The notes under the pieces were generated by a model. That model saw nothing but the letters and a program-made list of their open reading frames with translations, was not told the DNA's origin and did not search any database. The translations under genes were made by a program, and so were the position numbers. From NCBI RefSeq assembly GCF_002000055.1, contig NZ_MVBD01000009.1, positions 62,001-126,000 of the forward strand: a stretch of 64,000 nt of DNA. Direction: 5' to 3'. The stretch is from Marinicella sediminis. GTDB taxonomy: Bacteria > Pseudomonadota > Gammaproteobacteria > Xanthomonadales > Marinicellaceae. The stretch's first letter is position 1. Each line of letters begins with the position of its first letter. Below are positions 1 to 9,048 of this stretch, in pieces.

Positions 1-422
1 ATACCGGAAACATCATTCGCCTGTGTGCCAATACCGGTGCCCAGTTACATTTGATACATCCACTGGGTTTTGATATGGAAGTCAAAGCATTGCGAAGGGC
101 GGGGCTGGACTATCATGAGTGGGCTCAGGTCATTGAGCATCAGAACTTTGACGAGTTCCTCAGCAATACCCAATTTGGAGCCATCCACGCCCTGACCACC
201 AAGGCCACAGACTATCACCATCAAACGACTTTCAGGCAAGGAGATTGTTTGTTATTTGGTCCTGAAACAAGGGGTTTGCCGGATGAGGTTTTGCGATCCA
301 AAGTTGTAAACAACATCAGGATACCCATGAAGCCAGGATCACGCAGCCTCAATTTATCCAACACTGTCGCCATTGTGCTTTATCATGCATTGGGCGAATT
401 GGGCTTTGCCGGCCTGGAATAA
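1..422 (+). CDS. trmL: tRNA (cytidine(34)-2'-O)-methyltransferase, 5' partial
   Basis: Methylates the ribose 2'-OH of the wobble base 34 in tRNA-Leu isoacceptors using SAM (family knowledge). The frame is open from base 3 and begins TGNIIRLCANTG, the conserved N-terminal SPOUT motif. It continues with LRRAGLDYHEW, FGPETRGLP and a C-terminal IRIPM...SRSLNLSNTVAIVLYHA, which form the knotted cofactor site. Compared with the roughly 155-residue family, about 15 N-terminal residues lie outside the window. The TTG at 51 is internal to the conserved domain and is not the start. The gene converges on the reverse-strand CAP-domain gene, with 13 bases between them. Confidence 0.93.
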   Translation, partial: TGNIIRLCANTGAQLHLIHPLGFDMEVKALRRAGLDYHEWAQVIEHQNFDEFLSNTQFGAIHALTTKATDYHHQTTFRQGDCLLFGPETRGLPDEVLRSKVVNNIRIPMKPGSRSLNLSNTVAIVLYHALGELGFAGLE

Positions 423-435
423 GTCAGCGCCAGAT

Positions 436-1113
436 TCATCTGTGCCAAAGGGTGGAGCGAACTTTGCGCCGGTATAGTTTTTCTTTGATTTGATCCCTTT
501 TAAGCTGCGCAGATGGCTTGTTTTTTTTCTGGATTGTATTTGTGGGAGGAGTTCTGGTCTGATCCTGTTCGTCAGCAATGATCACCACCCAATAATGTTC
601 ATAACTGCTGTCAGGATGATGAACATAGGCGACGCCCAATTGTTGCTGTGCCACAAAAAACGGATCTTCTCCCAACAGCAGTGTGCGATGGGAGAAACTG
701 TCTAAAAAATCAGTCAAAACGTCATCAGCTTGATGCTTGCCGCCAGCCAGCGCTTCCACTTGATTGCCAAACCATGGGTAAGAAGCGGGTAAATGATAGC
801 CATGATGTCGAAGTAATTGATTGGGCGTAAGGTGTCCTGCGTTGTGCCAGATGTTTTGGCCATCAATGATCAGTTTGGCTTTGATCCGGGCAATTTGGGC
901 CAACTTGTTATTGCAGACAAGGTTTTTTCTTTGCTGCCGGGGATGGTTGCGTATGAGATTTGCCAGAGCCATGGCCTCAGGACTGTTTCCACACGATTGA
1001 ATGGGCTGAGGTTGTTCTTCGGTTTGCCCGATGGTGCTGTGCAACACCGTCGTTAAGATCATCAGGGTGGTGATAACTGTCTTGAAAGTAACGGGTTGAA
1101 GTAAGGTGCTCAT
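436..1113 (-). CDS. secreted CAP-domain (SCP/PR1-like) protein
   Basis: A 225-residue protein with an N-terminal hydrophobic segment (about residues 10-30) that looks like a signal peptide, then a CAP fold. The visible CAP residues are the pair of His around NIWHNAGH, the Glu in FGNQVEAL, the SHRTLLLG motif and a late HYWVVIIA strand. The C-terminal 45 residues are Lys/Arg-rich and carry no GlyGly-CTERM signal. Bacterial CAP proteins are extracytoplasmic and of uncertain biochemical role. It is the last gene of a reverse-strand set after the rhombotarget lipoprotein and rhombosortase genes. Its first 137 bases overlap the rhombosortase 3' end in another frame. No good Shine-Dalgarno is visible, so translational coupling is likely. 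An alternative start is Met18 (1062). Confidence 0.8.
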   Translation of the reverse strand: MSTLLQPVTFKTVITTLMILTTVLHSTIGQTEEQPQPIQSCGNSPEAMALANLIRNHPRQQRKNLVCNNKLAQIARIKAKLIIDGQNIWHNAGHLTPNQLLRHHGYHLPASYPWFGNQVEALAGGKHQADDVLTDFLDSFSHRTLLLGEDPFFVAQQQLGVAYVHHPDSSYEHYWVVIIADEQDQTRTPPTNTIQKKNKPSAQLKRDQIKEKLYRRKVRSTLWHR

Positions 1114-1651
1114 GATATATCTGATGGAAAAATGTCACCAAAGTTCCGCTGAAAAATCCAATTAAATGCGCATCGGACATCGGAATCCACGAATCAAGAG
1201 GTGAGGTGTGCAGCGGCGTCATTATATAAAGTTGACAGCAAAGGACCCAAATAATCATTCCGGCTGCAATGAACTTACCTTTGCATAGGGTTTTTATCAG
1301 GTAACAACCTGGATGACAGTATAGCAATGCTGAAAACCCCAGATAGGCTTCTGTGTGATTGGCGCCGGCATACCAGGCTGTAGCCATGATGCATGTGAGA
1401 TAGGCTGCGCAAATCAACGAAGTTCTGATGGGAAACAAACTGTTCAACAGCCAAAGTGCCGTGAGGTTGCTGAACAGGTGTTGGTGATCAATATGACTGA
1501 AATGAGTCGTGATGAAAGCATACCATGGGTTTTCAGGTCCTGCCCGATACATGGTGGAAGGAGAGGCAAAGCCAACAAAAACAGCCACCATGGCATTCAA
1601 GCCAGTCATCAGGATGCACCACAGTTTTGTGTTATTTTCAGACGTTGTCAT
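977..1651 (-). CDS. rrtA: rhombosortase (rhomboid-family intramembrane serine protease)
   Basis: A 224-residue membrane protein with about six hydrophobic segments. It resembles the rhombosortase branch of rhomboid proteases, which process C-terminally anchored GlyGly-CTERM-type proteins. Visible residues are the N-terminal HFSHIDHQHLFSN motif, the serine motif GFSALL and the later SDAHLIGFFSG carrying the partner His. The family core ends near residue 180, and the last 42-45 residues are polar and atypical. That tail is exactly the part overlapping the CAP gene in another frame. It lies 8 bases downstream of the rhombotarget lipoprotein gene, the usual partner, so co-transcription is likely. 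The substrate is inferred from context, not shown. Confidence 0.85.
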   Translation of the reverse strand: MTTSENNTKLWCILMTGLNAMVAVFVGFASPSTMYRAGPENPWYAFITTHFSHIDHQHLFSNLTALWLLNSLFPIRTSLICAAYLTCIMATAWYAGANHTEAYLGFSALLYCHPGCYLIKTLCKGKFIAAGMIIWVLCCQLYIMTPLHTSPLDSWIPMSDAHLIGFFSGTLVTFFHQIYHEHLTSTRYFQDSYHHPDDLNDGVAQHHRANRRTTSAHSIVWKQS

Positions 1652-1659
1652 GAAGCTGT

Positions 1660-2475
1660 TCAGGACTGGCTAAACGTCCGGGCCAATATGATCAGTCCTG
1701 ATATCAACAGTATGCTCCAGTCAACAGACATTTTGTAGCCAGGTCTGGCTTCAACCCTGATCTCTTCACCTGGTCTTTGTTCTTTTAACCGGCGTTCGAA
1801 GTTAATGAGTTCTGTGCCCAAATGGCTCACCATCAGGTGCATGGCGGATACAAAATCATTGGCTTGGTGCTTGTCATACTGGTGGCGGGTATAAGCTTCT
1901 GCGGTGGTGCCTTTGGAGCTGTTGGTGCCGGCAGCTCTGAACAGCAAGCGTTTGCTCTGCAGGTCAATCACTGCCAAATCAATGAGGGTGCTGACATTGA
2001 AGTGTGAGCCTGGAAATATGTAATTGCCTGCGATGGTTAAATACGTCACGGCCAGTAGATTTTCTTTGCGATTGACCAGTTGATCATAAGAAATCAGGGC
2101 CATGACATCCAGTTGATATAACTGCCGCAATTGATCCAGTTGGTGACCTTGGTTGTGTCCGGACATATAAAGCTCCGGAATGATTTCTATGCGATCCACA
2201 TAATCCAGGTTTGTAAAAGATTGCTTGACCTGATTCAGCAACTCCAGTTTTAACGCCGGGTCCAGACTGCCAGACTGATGATTGCCAGGCACATAGGCCA
2301 ATCCCACGCGCAGCGGCAATTGCAAAACCGGCGATGCCAGATCCTGTGGAATGACGCCATCAGGGTAAAGAAACTGGACCAGACTGGTGGTCTTGTTGTG
2401 GCGGACCCTTTCTGTACCGAACATGGAGCAGGCAGAAAGGCTGATGAAAGAAATCAATAGTACAATGAATCGCAT
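1660..2475 (-). CDS. rhombotarget lipoprotein
   Basis: A 271-residue lipoprotein matching, from memory, the family named rhombotarget lipoprotein because it sits beside rhombosortase genes. The N-terminus MRFIVLLISFISLSAC is a lipoprotein signal with lipobox LSAC, placing the lipidated Cys at about residue 16. A folded periplasmic domain follows. The C-terminus has a hydrophobic stretch (WSILLISGLIILAR) ending in Arg, the layout of a rhombosortase sorting signal although without the GlyGly run. The start at 2475 is chosen because AGGAG lies about 5 bases upstream and the signal peptide begins there; the ORF could extend to 2502. A protein lipidated at one end and cut at the other is plausible but unproven. 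Confidence 0.82.
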   Translation of the reverse strand: MRFIVLLISFISLSACSMFGTERVRHNKTTSLVQFLYPDGVIPQDLASPVLQLPLRVGLAYVPGNHQSGSLDPALKLELLNQVKQSFTNLDYVDRIEIIPELYMSGHNQGHQLDQLRQLYQLDVMALISYDQLVNRKENLLAVTYLTIAGNYIFPGSHFNVSTLIDLAVIDLQSKRLLFRAAGTNSSKGTTAEAYTRHQYDKHQANDFVSAMHLMVSHLGTELINFERRLKEQRPGEEIRVEARPGYKMSVDWSILLISGLIILARTFSQS

Positions 2476-2585
2476 AACAACTCCTGAGTTAAATGAGGGC
2501 AATCTAATAAATCAGTATCGTTTTTTGCAACAGTTGCGTGGTAATGAGCGTTACAATACACCAAAGTAGCACGTAACAGGACCTT

Positions 2586-3341
2586 ATGACGCAAACACAT
2601 CAAATCCTCCAGGCTGTGAAGGGCTTGCTGAAACAGCATAAAATCAATTACGCATCTGTGGCCAAAGAATTGGGTTTGTCAGAATCCAGCATCAAACGGA
2701 GCCTGTCCAAGGGGCACATCAGCCTGGAGCGGTTATTGGCGATTTGTGCGATGATGGATTTAGAGCTGGTGGATTTAATGCAGGTCATCAAAAAAGAATC
2801 AACTCAGCTGGTTCAGCTCACAGAGAAACAGGAGCGATTGATGGTCAGCGATGTGCGCTATTTGCTGGTCACGGTTTGTGTGTGCAATCACTGGACCTTT
2901 GTAGAAATCCTGGATATTTATCAGTTTGAATCAGCCGAATTGATTAACATGCTGCTCCAGCTGGAGCGAATTGAACTGATCGAGTTATTGCCCAATAATC
3001 ACATCAGGCTTAAAGTTTCACCGCATTTTCACTGGATTGAAAACGGCCCGATACAACGATTTTTTGAACAGCACATTCAAGCAGATTTCTGGCAAAGTCA
3101 ATTCATTGGTCCAGGAGAAATCCGGTTGTTGGTCAATGGTATGCTCAGCAAAGAATCCAATGACTCGATGCAGCAACACATTCTGAAGCTCAAACAACAG
3201 TTTACTTTGTTATCAGAACAGGATCAGCATCTGGACATGAAGCTCCGGCATGGTACCACCATGGTTGTGGGTATGCGTCCCTGGGAGTTGGATTTGTTTG
3301 CCAGATTGAGGCGCAGCACCAATGAGAAAATTTATCGCTGA
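2586..3341 (+). CDS. XRE-type helix-turn-helix regulator
   Basis: A 251-residue cytoplasmic protein. Residues about 8-60 form a Cro/C1-type helix-turn-helix (INYASVAKELGLSESSIKRSLSKG, then ISLERLLAICAMMDLELVDLM). The remaining 190 residues are a helical region of unknown function, possibly for ligand binding or dimerisation. An AGGA lies just upstream of the ATG. It is divergent from the rhombotarget lipoprotein gene across about 110 bases, so it may control that cluster, but nothing in the sequence proves this. It converges on the LON-domain gene with only 7 bases between. Confidence 0.8.
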   Translation: MTQTHQILQAVKGLLKQHKINYASVAKELGLSESSIKRSLSKGHISLERLLAICAMMDLELVDLMQVIKKESTQLVQLTEKQERLMVSDVRYLLVTVCVCNHWTFVEILDIYQFESAELINMLLQLERIELIELLPNNHIRLKVSPHFHWIENGPIQRFFEQHIQADFWQSQFIGPGEIRLLVNGMLSKESNDSMQQHILKLKQQFTLLSEQDQHLDMKLRHGTTMVVGMRPWELDLFARLRRSTNEKIYR

Positions 3342-3348
3342 GGCTGGT

Positions 3349-3999
3349 TCATATGCCTTGACTGAGGCCTTGCCAAATGAGTTTTAATCGGTTGGCAACA
3401 ACTGTTTGTTCCAGTACTTGTTGCATGAAATCTGCCTCAAACCTGAAATAGCTGAACACTTTGAAACTGAATTCTGCCGGATCCATTTGTTGCCATTGGG
3501 GTTGTTTGATGATCTCGTACAATTCAGGACTGTGTTGTTGACTGATGATCAGGAGTAGTTGGTTGATGTCATTGACCATATCTTGTTCATCCCGGGCATT
3601 CATCTGAGTGGGCTGATCTGCCAAGATGTGGCAATCAACGACCTGGAAAGGCACTTCTTGTACAACTTGCAGCTTTTCCAGTCGGTGTATTATTTTGACG
3701 TCAATGTACATCCTGCCGTCATCGGTGATCTTCAGTAATTCACAATGTCCTGCAGAAAATACATCACAGGATTCATATGTGGTTTGATTTTGGTGAAGAG
3801 CGACTTCCGGTGAAATTGGTTTTCTGGGTGTTGAGAGGGCCTTGCGGGTATGGCTGATGGCCAGCATCATGTCCTGACTGATGCAATGGTTGATCATGGC
3901 GCGGTACCGGGGTTCAAAGACATGCAACGGTAAGGTGGTGCCAGGAAAGGCCACCATCTGTGGAATGGGAAATAAGGCGACCTGGATGGTTTCGGACAT
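3349..3999 (-). CDS. LON peptidase substrate-binding-domain protein
   Basis: A 216-residue cytoplasmic protein equal to the N-terminal domain of Lon protease without the AAA+ or protease parts. The opening segment VALFPIPQMVAFPGTTLPLHVFEPRYRAMI is diagnostic for the LON substrate-binding fold. It is followed by the strand-rich region with the GHCELLKITDDGRMYIDV motif and a helical C-terminus. Similar stand-alone proteins are common in proteobacteria and have no established activity. Its start faces the PLP decarboxylase gene about 120 bases away. Confidence 0.88.
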   Translation of the reverse strand: MSETIQVALFPIPQMVAFPGTTLPLHVFEPRYRAMINHCISQDMMLAISHTRKALSTPRKPISPEVALHQNQTTYESCDVFSAGHCELLKITDDGRMYIDVKIIHRLEKLQVVQEVPFQVVDCHILADQPTQMNARDEQDMVNDINQLLLIISQQHSPELYEIIKQPQWQQMDPAEFSFKVFSYFRFEADFMQQVLEQTVVANRLKLIWQGLSQGI

Positions 4000-4119
4000 A
4001 ACATGAATGGGTAAATTGATGACTTAATTATAGAGAATGCATGACAAATATGTGTGAATCCTGCATGTTGATTGTCTGTGACTCTCTTTTTTTGATAGAC
4101 TGGCTGAATTTGCTCCCCC

Positions 4120-5490
4120 ATGAATAAACTCTACACGCAAACAGCACAATTGGCAGCAGAATACCTTGAGCAGTCCAACCACGCGGCAATCCAGGTTTCT
4201 GATGTGGCGCGCCAGGCCTTGCAGCAGCTCGATGTGCCACTCAGTATGGCTGGTGAATCTGCCGCAGATGTGATCAAGTCTCTCCATCAGTTTGGCAGCC
4301 CCGCGACCATGAAAATGGGTTCGCCGCGGTTTTTTGGTTTTGTCATAGGTGGGGCATATCCGGTCAGTGTCGCTTCGAATTGGCTGGCTACAGCATGGGA
4401 CCAGAACAGTGGACTGGAAAAAACCACACCTGCCACTGCACTGCTGGAAAAAGTTTCTGCCCGCTGGATGCTGGATTTACTGGGTCTGCCTGAAGAGTCT
4501 GCCACAGCTTTTGTGACCGGTGCCACAGTGGCCAATTTCACCGCATTGGCGGCGGCCCGAAATCTGGTGCTCAAAAGGAGCGGCTGGGATGTCGAGGCCG
4601 ATGGGTTACAGGGCTCGCCTGAATTGAACATCATCATCAGTGAAGAATCTCACCCAACTGTCTATAAATCACTTGCCATGTTGGGCTTGGGGCGTAACAG
4701 GGTCATCAAAATACCCACTGATGAACAGGGTCGGATGCGTCCCGAAGCATTCCCTGAGGTGATGGATAACAGCGTGATCATCACTCAGGCCGGGAACATC
4801 AATTCAGGATCTTTTGATCCCATTGGTCAGATCTGTGATCTGGCAGCAGGCAAGAATGCCTGGGTCCATGTGGATGGCGCTTTTGGCCTGTGGGCCATGG
4901 CTTCAGCGCAGCATTGCCATTTGGGTGAAGGAATGGAGAAAGCCGATTCTTGGGCCACTGATGCCCATAAATGGCTGAACGTACCTTATGACTCCGGACT
5001 GGCTTTTGTCAGACATCCGGAAGCCCTGAAGAGTGCGATGGCCATCACGGCGGCCTATTTGCCTACTGAACAGGCCGTGCGCAATCCATCTGATTATACC
5101 CCTGAATTATCCCGGCGTGGCCGGGGTGTTGATGTTTATGCGGTGTTGCGTCACCTTGGGTATAAAGGTGTGGAAGCATTGGTGGACCGCTGTTGTGATT
5201 GTGCTGTCTATTTTGCCAAATTATTCAGTCAGGCTGGTTATCATGTCATGAATGAAGTGGTATTGAATCAGGTGGTGGTTGACCTGGGTTCTGAGGCCCT
5301 GAATCTGGCGGTGCTTGATGCGGTACAAAAAGAAGGCACCTGCTGGGTGGGTCAGACCATTTGGCAAGATCGACTGGCGATGCGAATCAGTGTGTGCAAC
5401 TGGCAAACCACAACGGAGGATGTGGCAGAAAGTTTTGCAGTGATCCATCGGATTGCTCAGCAAATGACTGATACCCTGAGTGAGACCTGA
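4120..5490 (+). CDS. group II pyridoxal-dependent decarboxylase
   Basis: A 456-residue fold-type I PLP enzyme of the aromatic-L-amino-acid/glutamate decarboxylase superfamily. The PLP-binding lysine is in TDAHKWLN (about residue 284). The upstream HVDGAFG carries the Asp that contacts the pyridine nitrogen, and SEESHPTVYKS provides the stacking His. The N-terminal PRFFGFVIGGAYP and the TAWDQNSG region complete the family pattern. The substrate cannot be read from sequence; tryptophan, tyrosine, DOPA, aspartate and glutamate are all possible for the family. The gene stands alone, divergent from the LON-domain gene. No strong Shine-Dalgarno precedes the ATG. Confidence 0.88.
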   Translation: MNKLYTQTAQLAAEYLEQSNHAAIQVSDVARQALQQLDVPLSMAGESAADVIKSLHQFGSPATMKMGSPRFFGFVIGGAYPVSVASNWLATAWDQNSGLEKTTPATALLEKVSARWMLDLLGLPEESATAFVTGATVANFTALAAARNLVLKRSGWDVEADGLQGSPELNIIISEESHPTVYKSLAMLGLGRNRVIKIPTDEQGRMRPEAFPEVMDNSVIITQAGNINSGSFDPIGQICDLAAGKNAWVHVDGAFGLWAMASAQHCHLGEGMEKADSWATDAHKWLNVPYDSGLAFVRHPEALKSAMAITAAYLPTEQAVRNPSDYTPELSRRGRGVDVYAVLRHLGYKGVEALVDRCCDCAVYFAKLFSQAGYHVMNEVVLNQVVVDLGSEALNLAVLDAVQKEGTCWVGQTIWQDRLAMRISVCNWQTTTEDVAESFAVIHRIAQQMTDTLSET

Positions 5491-5574
5491 GTCACAATTC
5501 AATGTAGTTGCGGTTAACTGTCAGTTCATGGCTGTGCAATAAAATGGTGGCATTCTATTTATAACAGGTGTGTC

Positions 5575-5877
5575 ATGAAAAAAATTACTTTGGTTTGTGC
5601 GTTGTTTTTCGGTGGTGCTGCCGGGGCCCATGAAGCGGAACAATCCTGGGTCAAGAAAGAGACCATCACATGTGATGAGCAACAAGGTTGTGAAGTGGTT
5701 TGCAGACAGCCAGGTGATCGATGGAGCAGTTACCTGAAGACAGTTGGTGATATTGAGGTAACCTGGTTTTTGCGCAGTGGCGTCCGGCAGCTGAAAGCGG
5801 ACATGGGAGATGAGGGATATACCATCCTTGATACCCACCCTGAATTACAGTCCTGTCGCATATCTGGTGTCCGGTGA
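5575..5877 (+). CDS. small secreted protein of unknown function
   Basis: A 100-residue protein I do not recognise. MKKITLVCALFFGGAAGAHE is a clear signal peptide with likely cleavage after AGA, leaving about 82 residues. The mature part has four Cys (in TCDEQQGCEVVCRQ and QSCRIS), compatible with disulfides in the periplasm. It sits between the PLP decarboxylase gene and the ycgL pair on the same strand. Its Cys spacing and length give no functional hint. Confidence 0.65.
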   Translation: MKKITLVCALFFGGAAGAHEAEQSWVKKETITCDEQQGCEVVCRQPGDRWSSYLKTVGDIEVTWFLRSGVRQLKADMGDEGYTILDTHPELQSCRISGVR

Positions 5878-5924
5878 GGCCATGGTCATGATAAAATGCG
5901 GGGTTTAATAATCAGGATTTAATC

Positions 5925-6065
5925 ATGACACTGTGTCCATATGCGTTGGTTTCCAGCTGTAGCAAATGCCCCATCGTGAAAGTTTGTCCCCTCAAAGGGG
6001 TCATTGGTGATCATCAGTCTGCAGATCGCAAAGAGAAAGGGTCGGATAAAGAGCGTAAAAACTGA
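5925..6065 (+). CDS. 46-residue Cys-rich protein coupled to ycgL
   Basis: A short ORF starting at ATG 5925 with AGGA (5913-5916) upstream and stopping at TGA 6063-6065, which overlaps the ATG of ycgL. The product contains four Cys in the pattern C-x7-C-x2-C-x5-C within the first 21 residues (CPY...CSKCPIVKVCPLKG) and then a charged tail (DRKEKGSDKERKN). The CxxC pairs suggest zinc or iron-sulfur binding. The proper ribosome binding site, the Cys pattern and the TGATG overlap argue that it is real. No function is known to me. Confidence 0.7.
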   Translation: MTLCPYALVSSCSKCPIVKVCPLKGVIGDHQSADRKEKGSDKERKN

Positions 6066-6322
6066 TGTTGTGTACAGTTTATCGTTCAACCAAAAAAACA
6101 GGGGTTTATCTCTACCTCGTGAGGGATTTTGATTGGAATGACTTGCCTGAAGAATTGACCTCCATGTTGGGTCACTGTGAAGTGGCCATGCAGCTGAACC
6201 TGAACAAACACAGCAAACTGGCCAGTGAAGACATTGATCAGGTCAGAAAACAGTTAAAGGATCAGGGGTTTCATTTGCAGCTGCCTCCACAAATCACCCA
6301 TTCGGTGATTCATTACGGTTGA
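6065..6322 (+). CDS. ycgL: YcgL family protein
   Basis: An 85-residue cytoplasmic protein of the gammaproteobacterial YcgL family, recognised from the N-terminal LCTVYRSTKKTGVYLYL and the closing QGFHLQLPP motif. In other species it lies near RNase D or cell-division genes; here it follows the Cys-rich small gene through a TGATG overlap. Its function is poorly defined. Its last 10 bases overlap the 3' end of the convergent polyphosphate kinase gene. Confidence 0.88.
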   Translation: MLCTVYRSTKKTGVYLYLVRDFDWNDLPEELTSMLGHCEVAMQLNLNKHSKLASEDIDQVRKQLKDQGFHLQLPPQITHSVIHYG

Positions 6323-7164
6323 TCTCCACTGACCAGCTGGTCGATCAATTTCAATTCATTTTCATCAAAGGCCGGCATGCCAGGATAACTGGGCTTCATG
6401 CTGCTCATTTCAGCCTGGATAATGGCAGATACCATGGCTCGCATTGCTGGTTTGTCATTGGCCGGGATGATGTGCCAAGGGGCAATCCGGGTTGACGTTT
6501 TTTTCAGCATTTTGTTGAATGCTTTCTGATAATCATCCCATCGCAGGCTTTCCTGTAGGTCTCTGGTGTTGAACTTCCATTGTTTTTCTGGGGTGCTGTA
6601 GCGCCTGATGAACCTTTGGTGTTGAACATCCTGGCTGACATCAAGGAAAAATTTGATCACTTTGGTTCCTGAATTTACCAGGTGGGTTTCGGTTTGTTTG
6701 ATGAAGTTAAAGCGTTTATTCCAGAATGTTTTGTTGGGTTTTTGGACAATGCCCTGTCCCTTGAGGAATTCCGGGTGCACGCGAACCACGAGGGTTTCTT
6801 CGTAGTAACTGCGATTGAAAACCGACAACTGGCCTTTGGCTGGAAATTCTTGGTAACAACGCCACATGAAATCATGCGCTGCTTCTCGTTTGCTGGGTGC
6901 TTTGAAGGCCGCGACATTCATATGCCCTGGATCACAATAGCGAAATACATTGCGTATGGTACTGTCTTTACCGGCCGCATCCAAAGCCTGGAACACCACC
7001 AATACAGCCTGTTTGGCTTCGGCGTTGATTGCTTCAAGTCCGGCTGCCAATGATTTGGCTTCTGGCTTCAGTTTGATTTGATGGGTGCTGATGTAATCCA
7101 TCAATTGTTCCTGGGTTGGTCTTGGCTGGTCTTTTTGGTATTGAAAAGCAGTGATTTTTGACAT
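6313..7164 (-). CDS. ppk2: polyphosphate kinase 2 family protein
   Basis: A 283-residue PPK2-fold enzyme that transfers phosphate between polyphosphate and nucleotides. The Walker A region is ALDAAGKDST (about residues 60-69), followed by NRSYYEETLVVRVHP and the lid-region KFFLDVSQDVQHQRFIRR. EKQWKFNTRDLQESLRWDDY and APWHIIPANDK complete the single-domain PPK2 pattern. Whether it uses ADP, AMP or GDP cannot be decided by eye. The gene is divergent from the phosphatase gene at 7221 across 56 bases, and its 3' end overlaps ycgL by 10 bases. Confidence 0.9.
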   Translation of the reverse strand: MSKITAFQYQKDQPRPTQEQLMDYISTHQIKLKPEAKSLAAGLEAINAEAKQAVLVVFQALDAAGKDSTIRNVFRYCDPGHMNVAAFKAPSKREAAHDFMWRCYQEFPAKGQLSVFNRSYYEETLVVRVHPEFLKGQGIVQKPNKTFWNKRFNFIKQTETHLVNSGTKVIKFFLDVSQDVQHQRFIRRYSTPEKQWKFNTRDLQESLRWDDYQKAFNKMLKKTSTRIAPWHIIPANDKPAMRAMVSAIIQAEMSSMKPSYPGMPAFDENELKLIDQLVSGDQP

Positions 7165-7220
7165 AATGTGACTGGTGGGAAAACACCCATCTTAACCAAT
7201 ATTAATCAGAGGGTAAATTC

Positions 7221-7709
7221 ATGAATCGCAAAAAAGTATTGTTTGTCTGTATGGGCAACATCTGTCGTTCACCTACCGCAGAGGCTGTGTTTGCCCGCTT
7301 GGTAAAGAATCAACAACAAGCCCACCGGTATCATATAGATTCAGCTGGTACCCATGCTTATCACGTGGGTTCACCGCCAGATTCCAGATCAGTGGCTGCA
7401 GCCAGGAGCAGGGGGATTGAAATGGCTCATTTACGTGCCAGGCAGGTTGTGCAGGCCGATTTTTCCCGGTTTGATTGGTTGGTGGTCATGGACCAGGCCA
7501 ATCGTGTCGAATTGTTGCAGCGGTTCCCAGACCAGGATCATCAGAAGATCCTGGCCATGATGCGATTTGCTGATGAGGCTGACTACAGTGAGGTTCCAGA
7601 TCCGTATTATGGTTCCGGGGATGGTTTTGAATTGGTTCTTGATCTGTTGGAACAGGCCAGTGAAGGGCTCTATGAATTTTTGTCCGATCAATCCGTACAG
7701 CCTGTATAA
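7221..7709 (+). CDS. low-molecular-weight protein-tyrosine phosphatase
   Basis: A 162-residue cytoplasmic phosphatase. The P-loop VCMGNICRSPTAE gives the nucleophile Cys10, then five residues to Arg16 and Ser17. The general acid Asp lies in DPYYG near residue 130. These are the complete catalytic residues of the LMW-PTP family. AGAGGG at about 7207-7212 is a good ribosome binding site for the ATG at 7221. It is upstream of tgt on the same strand with 33 bases between. The target in vivo is unknown; no exopolysaccharide kinase gene is adjacent. Confidence 0.93.
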   Translation: MNRKKVLFVCMGNICRSPTAEAVFARLVKNQQQAHRYHIDSAGTHAYHVGSPPDSRSVAAARSRGIEMAHLRARQVVQADFSRFDWLVVMDQANRVELLQRFPDQDHQKILAMMRFADEADYSEVPDPYYGSGDGFELVLDLLEQASEGLYEFLSDQSVQPV

Positions 7710-7730
7710 TGAGCGGTCGTATTTTTATGA

Positions 7731-8855
<1,125 letters not shown>

Positions 8856-9003
8856 CCTGAAACTGTTTGGATCATTAATTTCGTTCGTTCTGAGCGATTT
8901 TATCTTCACTGTGCTGTTGGTGCAAGGATTGTGGTGATCGGCTTGCTGTGGGCCTTTCAATTCGCATATTGCTCAATTTGTTGCTCTGCCGGCTTGTTGG
9001 ATG

Positions 9004-9012
9004 TGTTATAAT
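9004..9012 (+). promoter_or_regulatory. extended -10 promoter element for gyrA
   Basis: The bases TGTTATAAT form a TGn plus perfect TATAAT extended -10 element, with no good -35 at the right distance. Transcription would start near 9019 and give a leader of about 30 bases. A GGAAG at 9033-9037 serves as ribosome binding site for the ATG at 9049. Confidence 0.6.
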
Positions 9013-9048
9013 TTTCCGCTTTGTGAATACTGGGAAGTTGGCTGAAAA

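Noticed and set aside
5521-5838. 105-codon reverse open frame over the small secreted protein gene
   Set aside because: The forward frame has a clear signal peptide; the reverse one has no features and no ribosome binding site.
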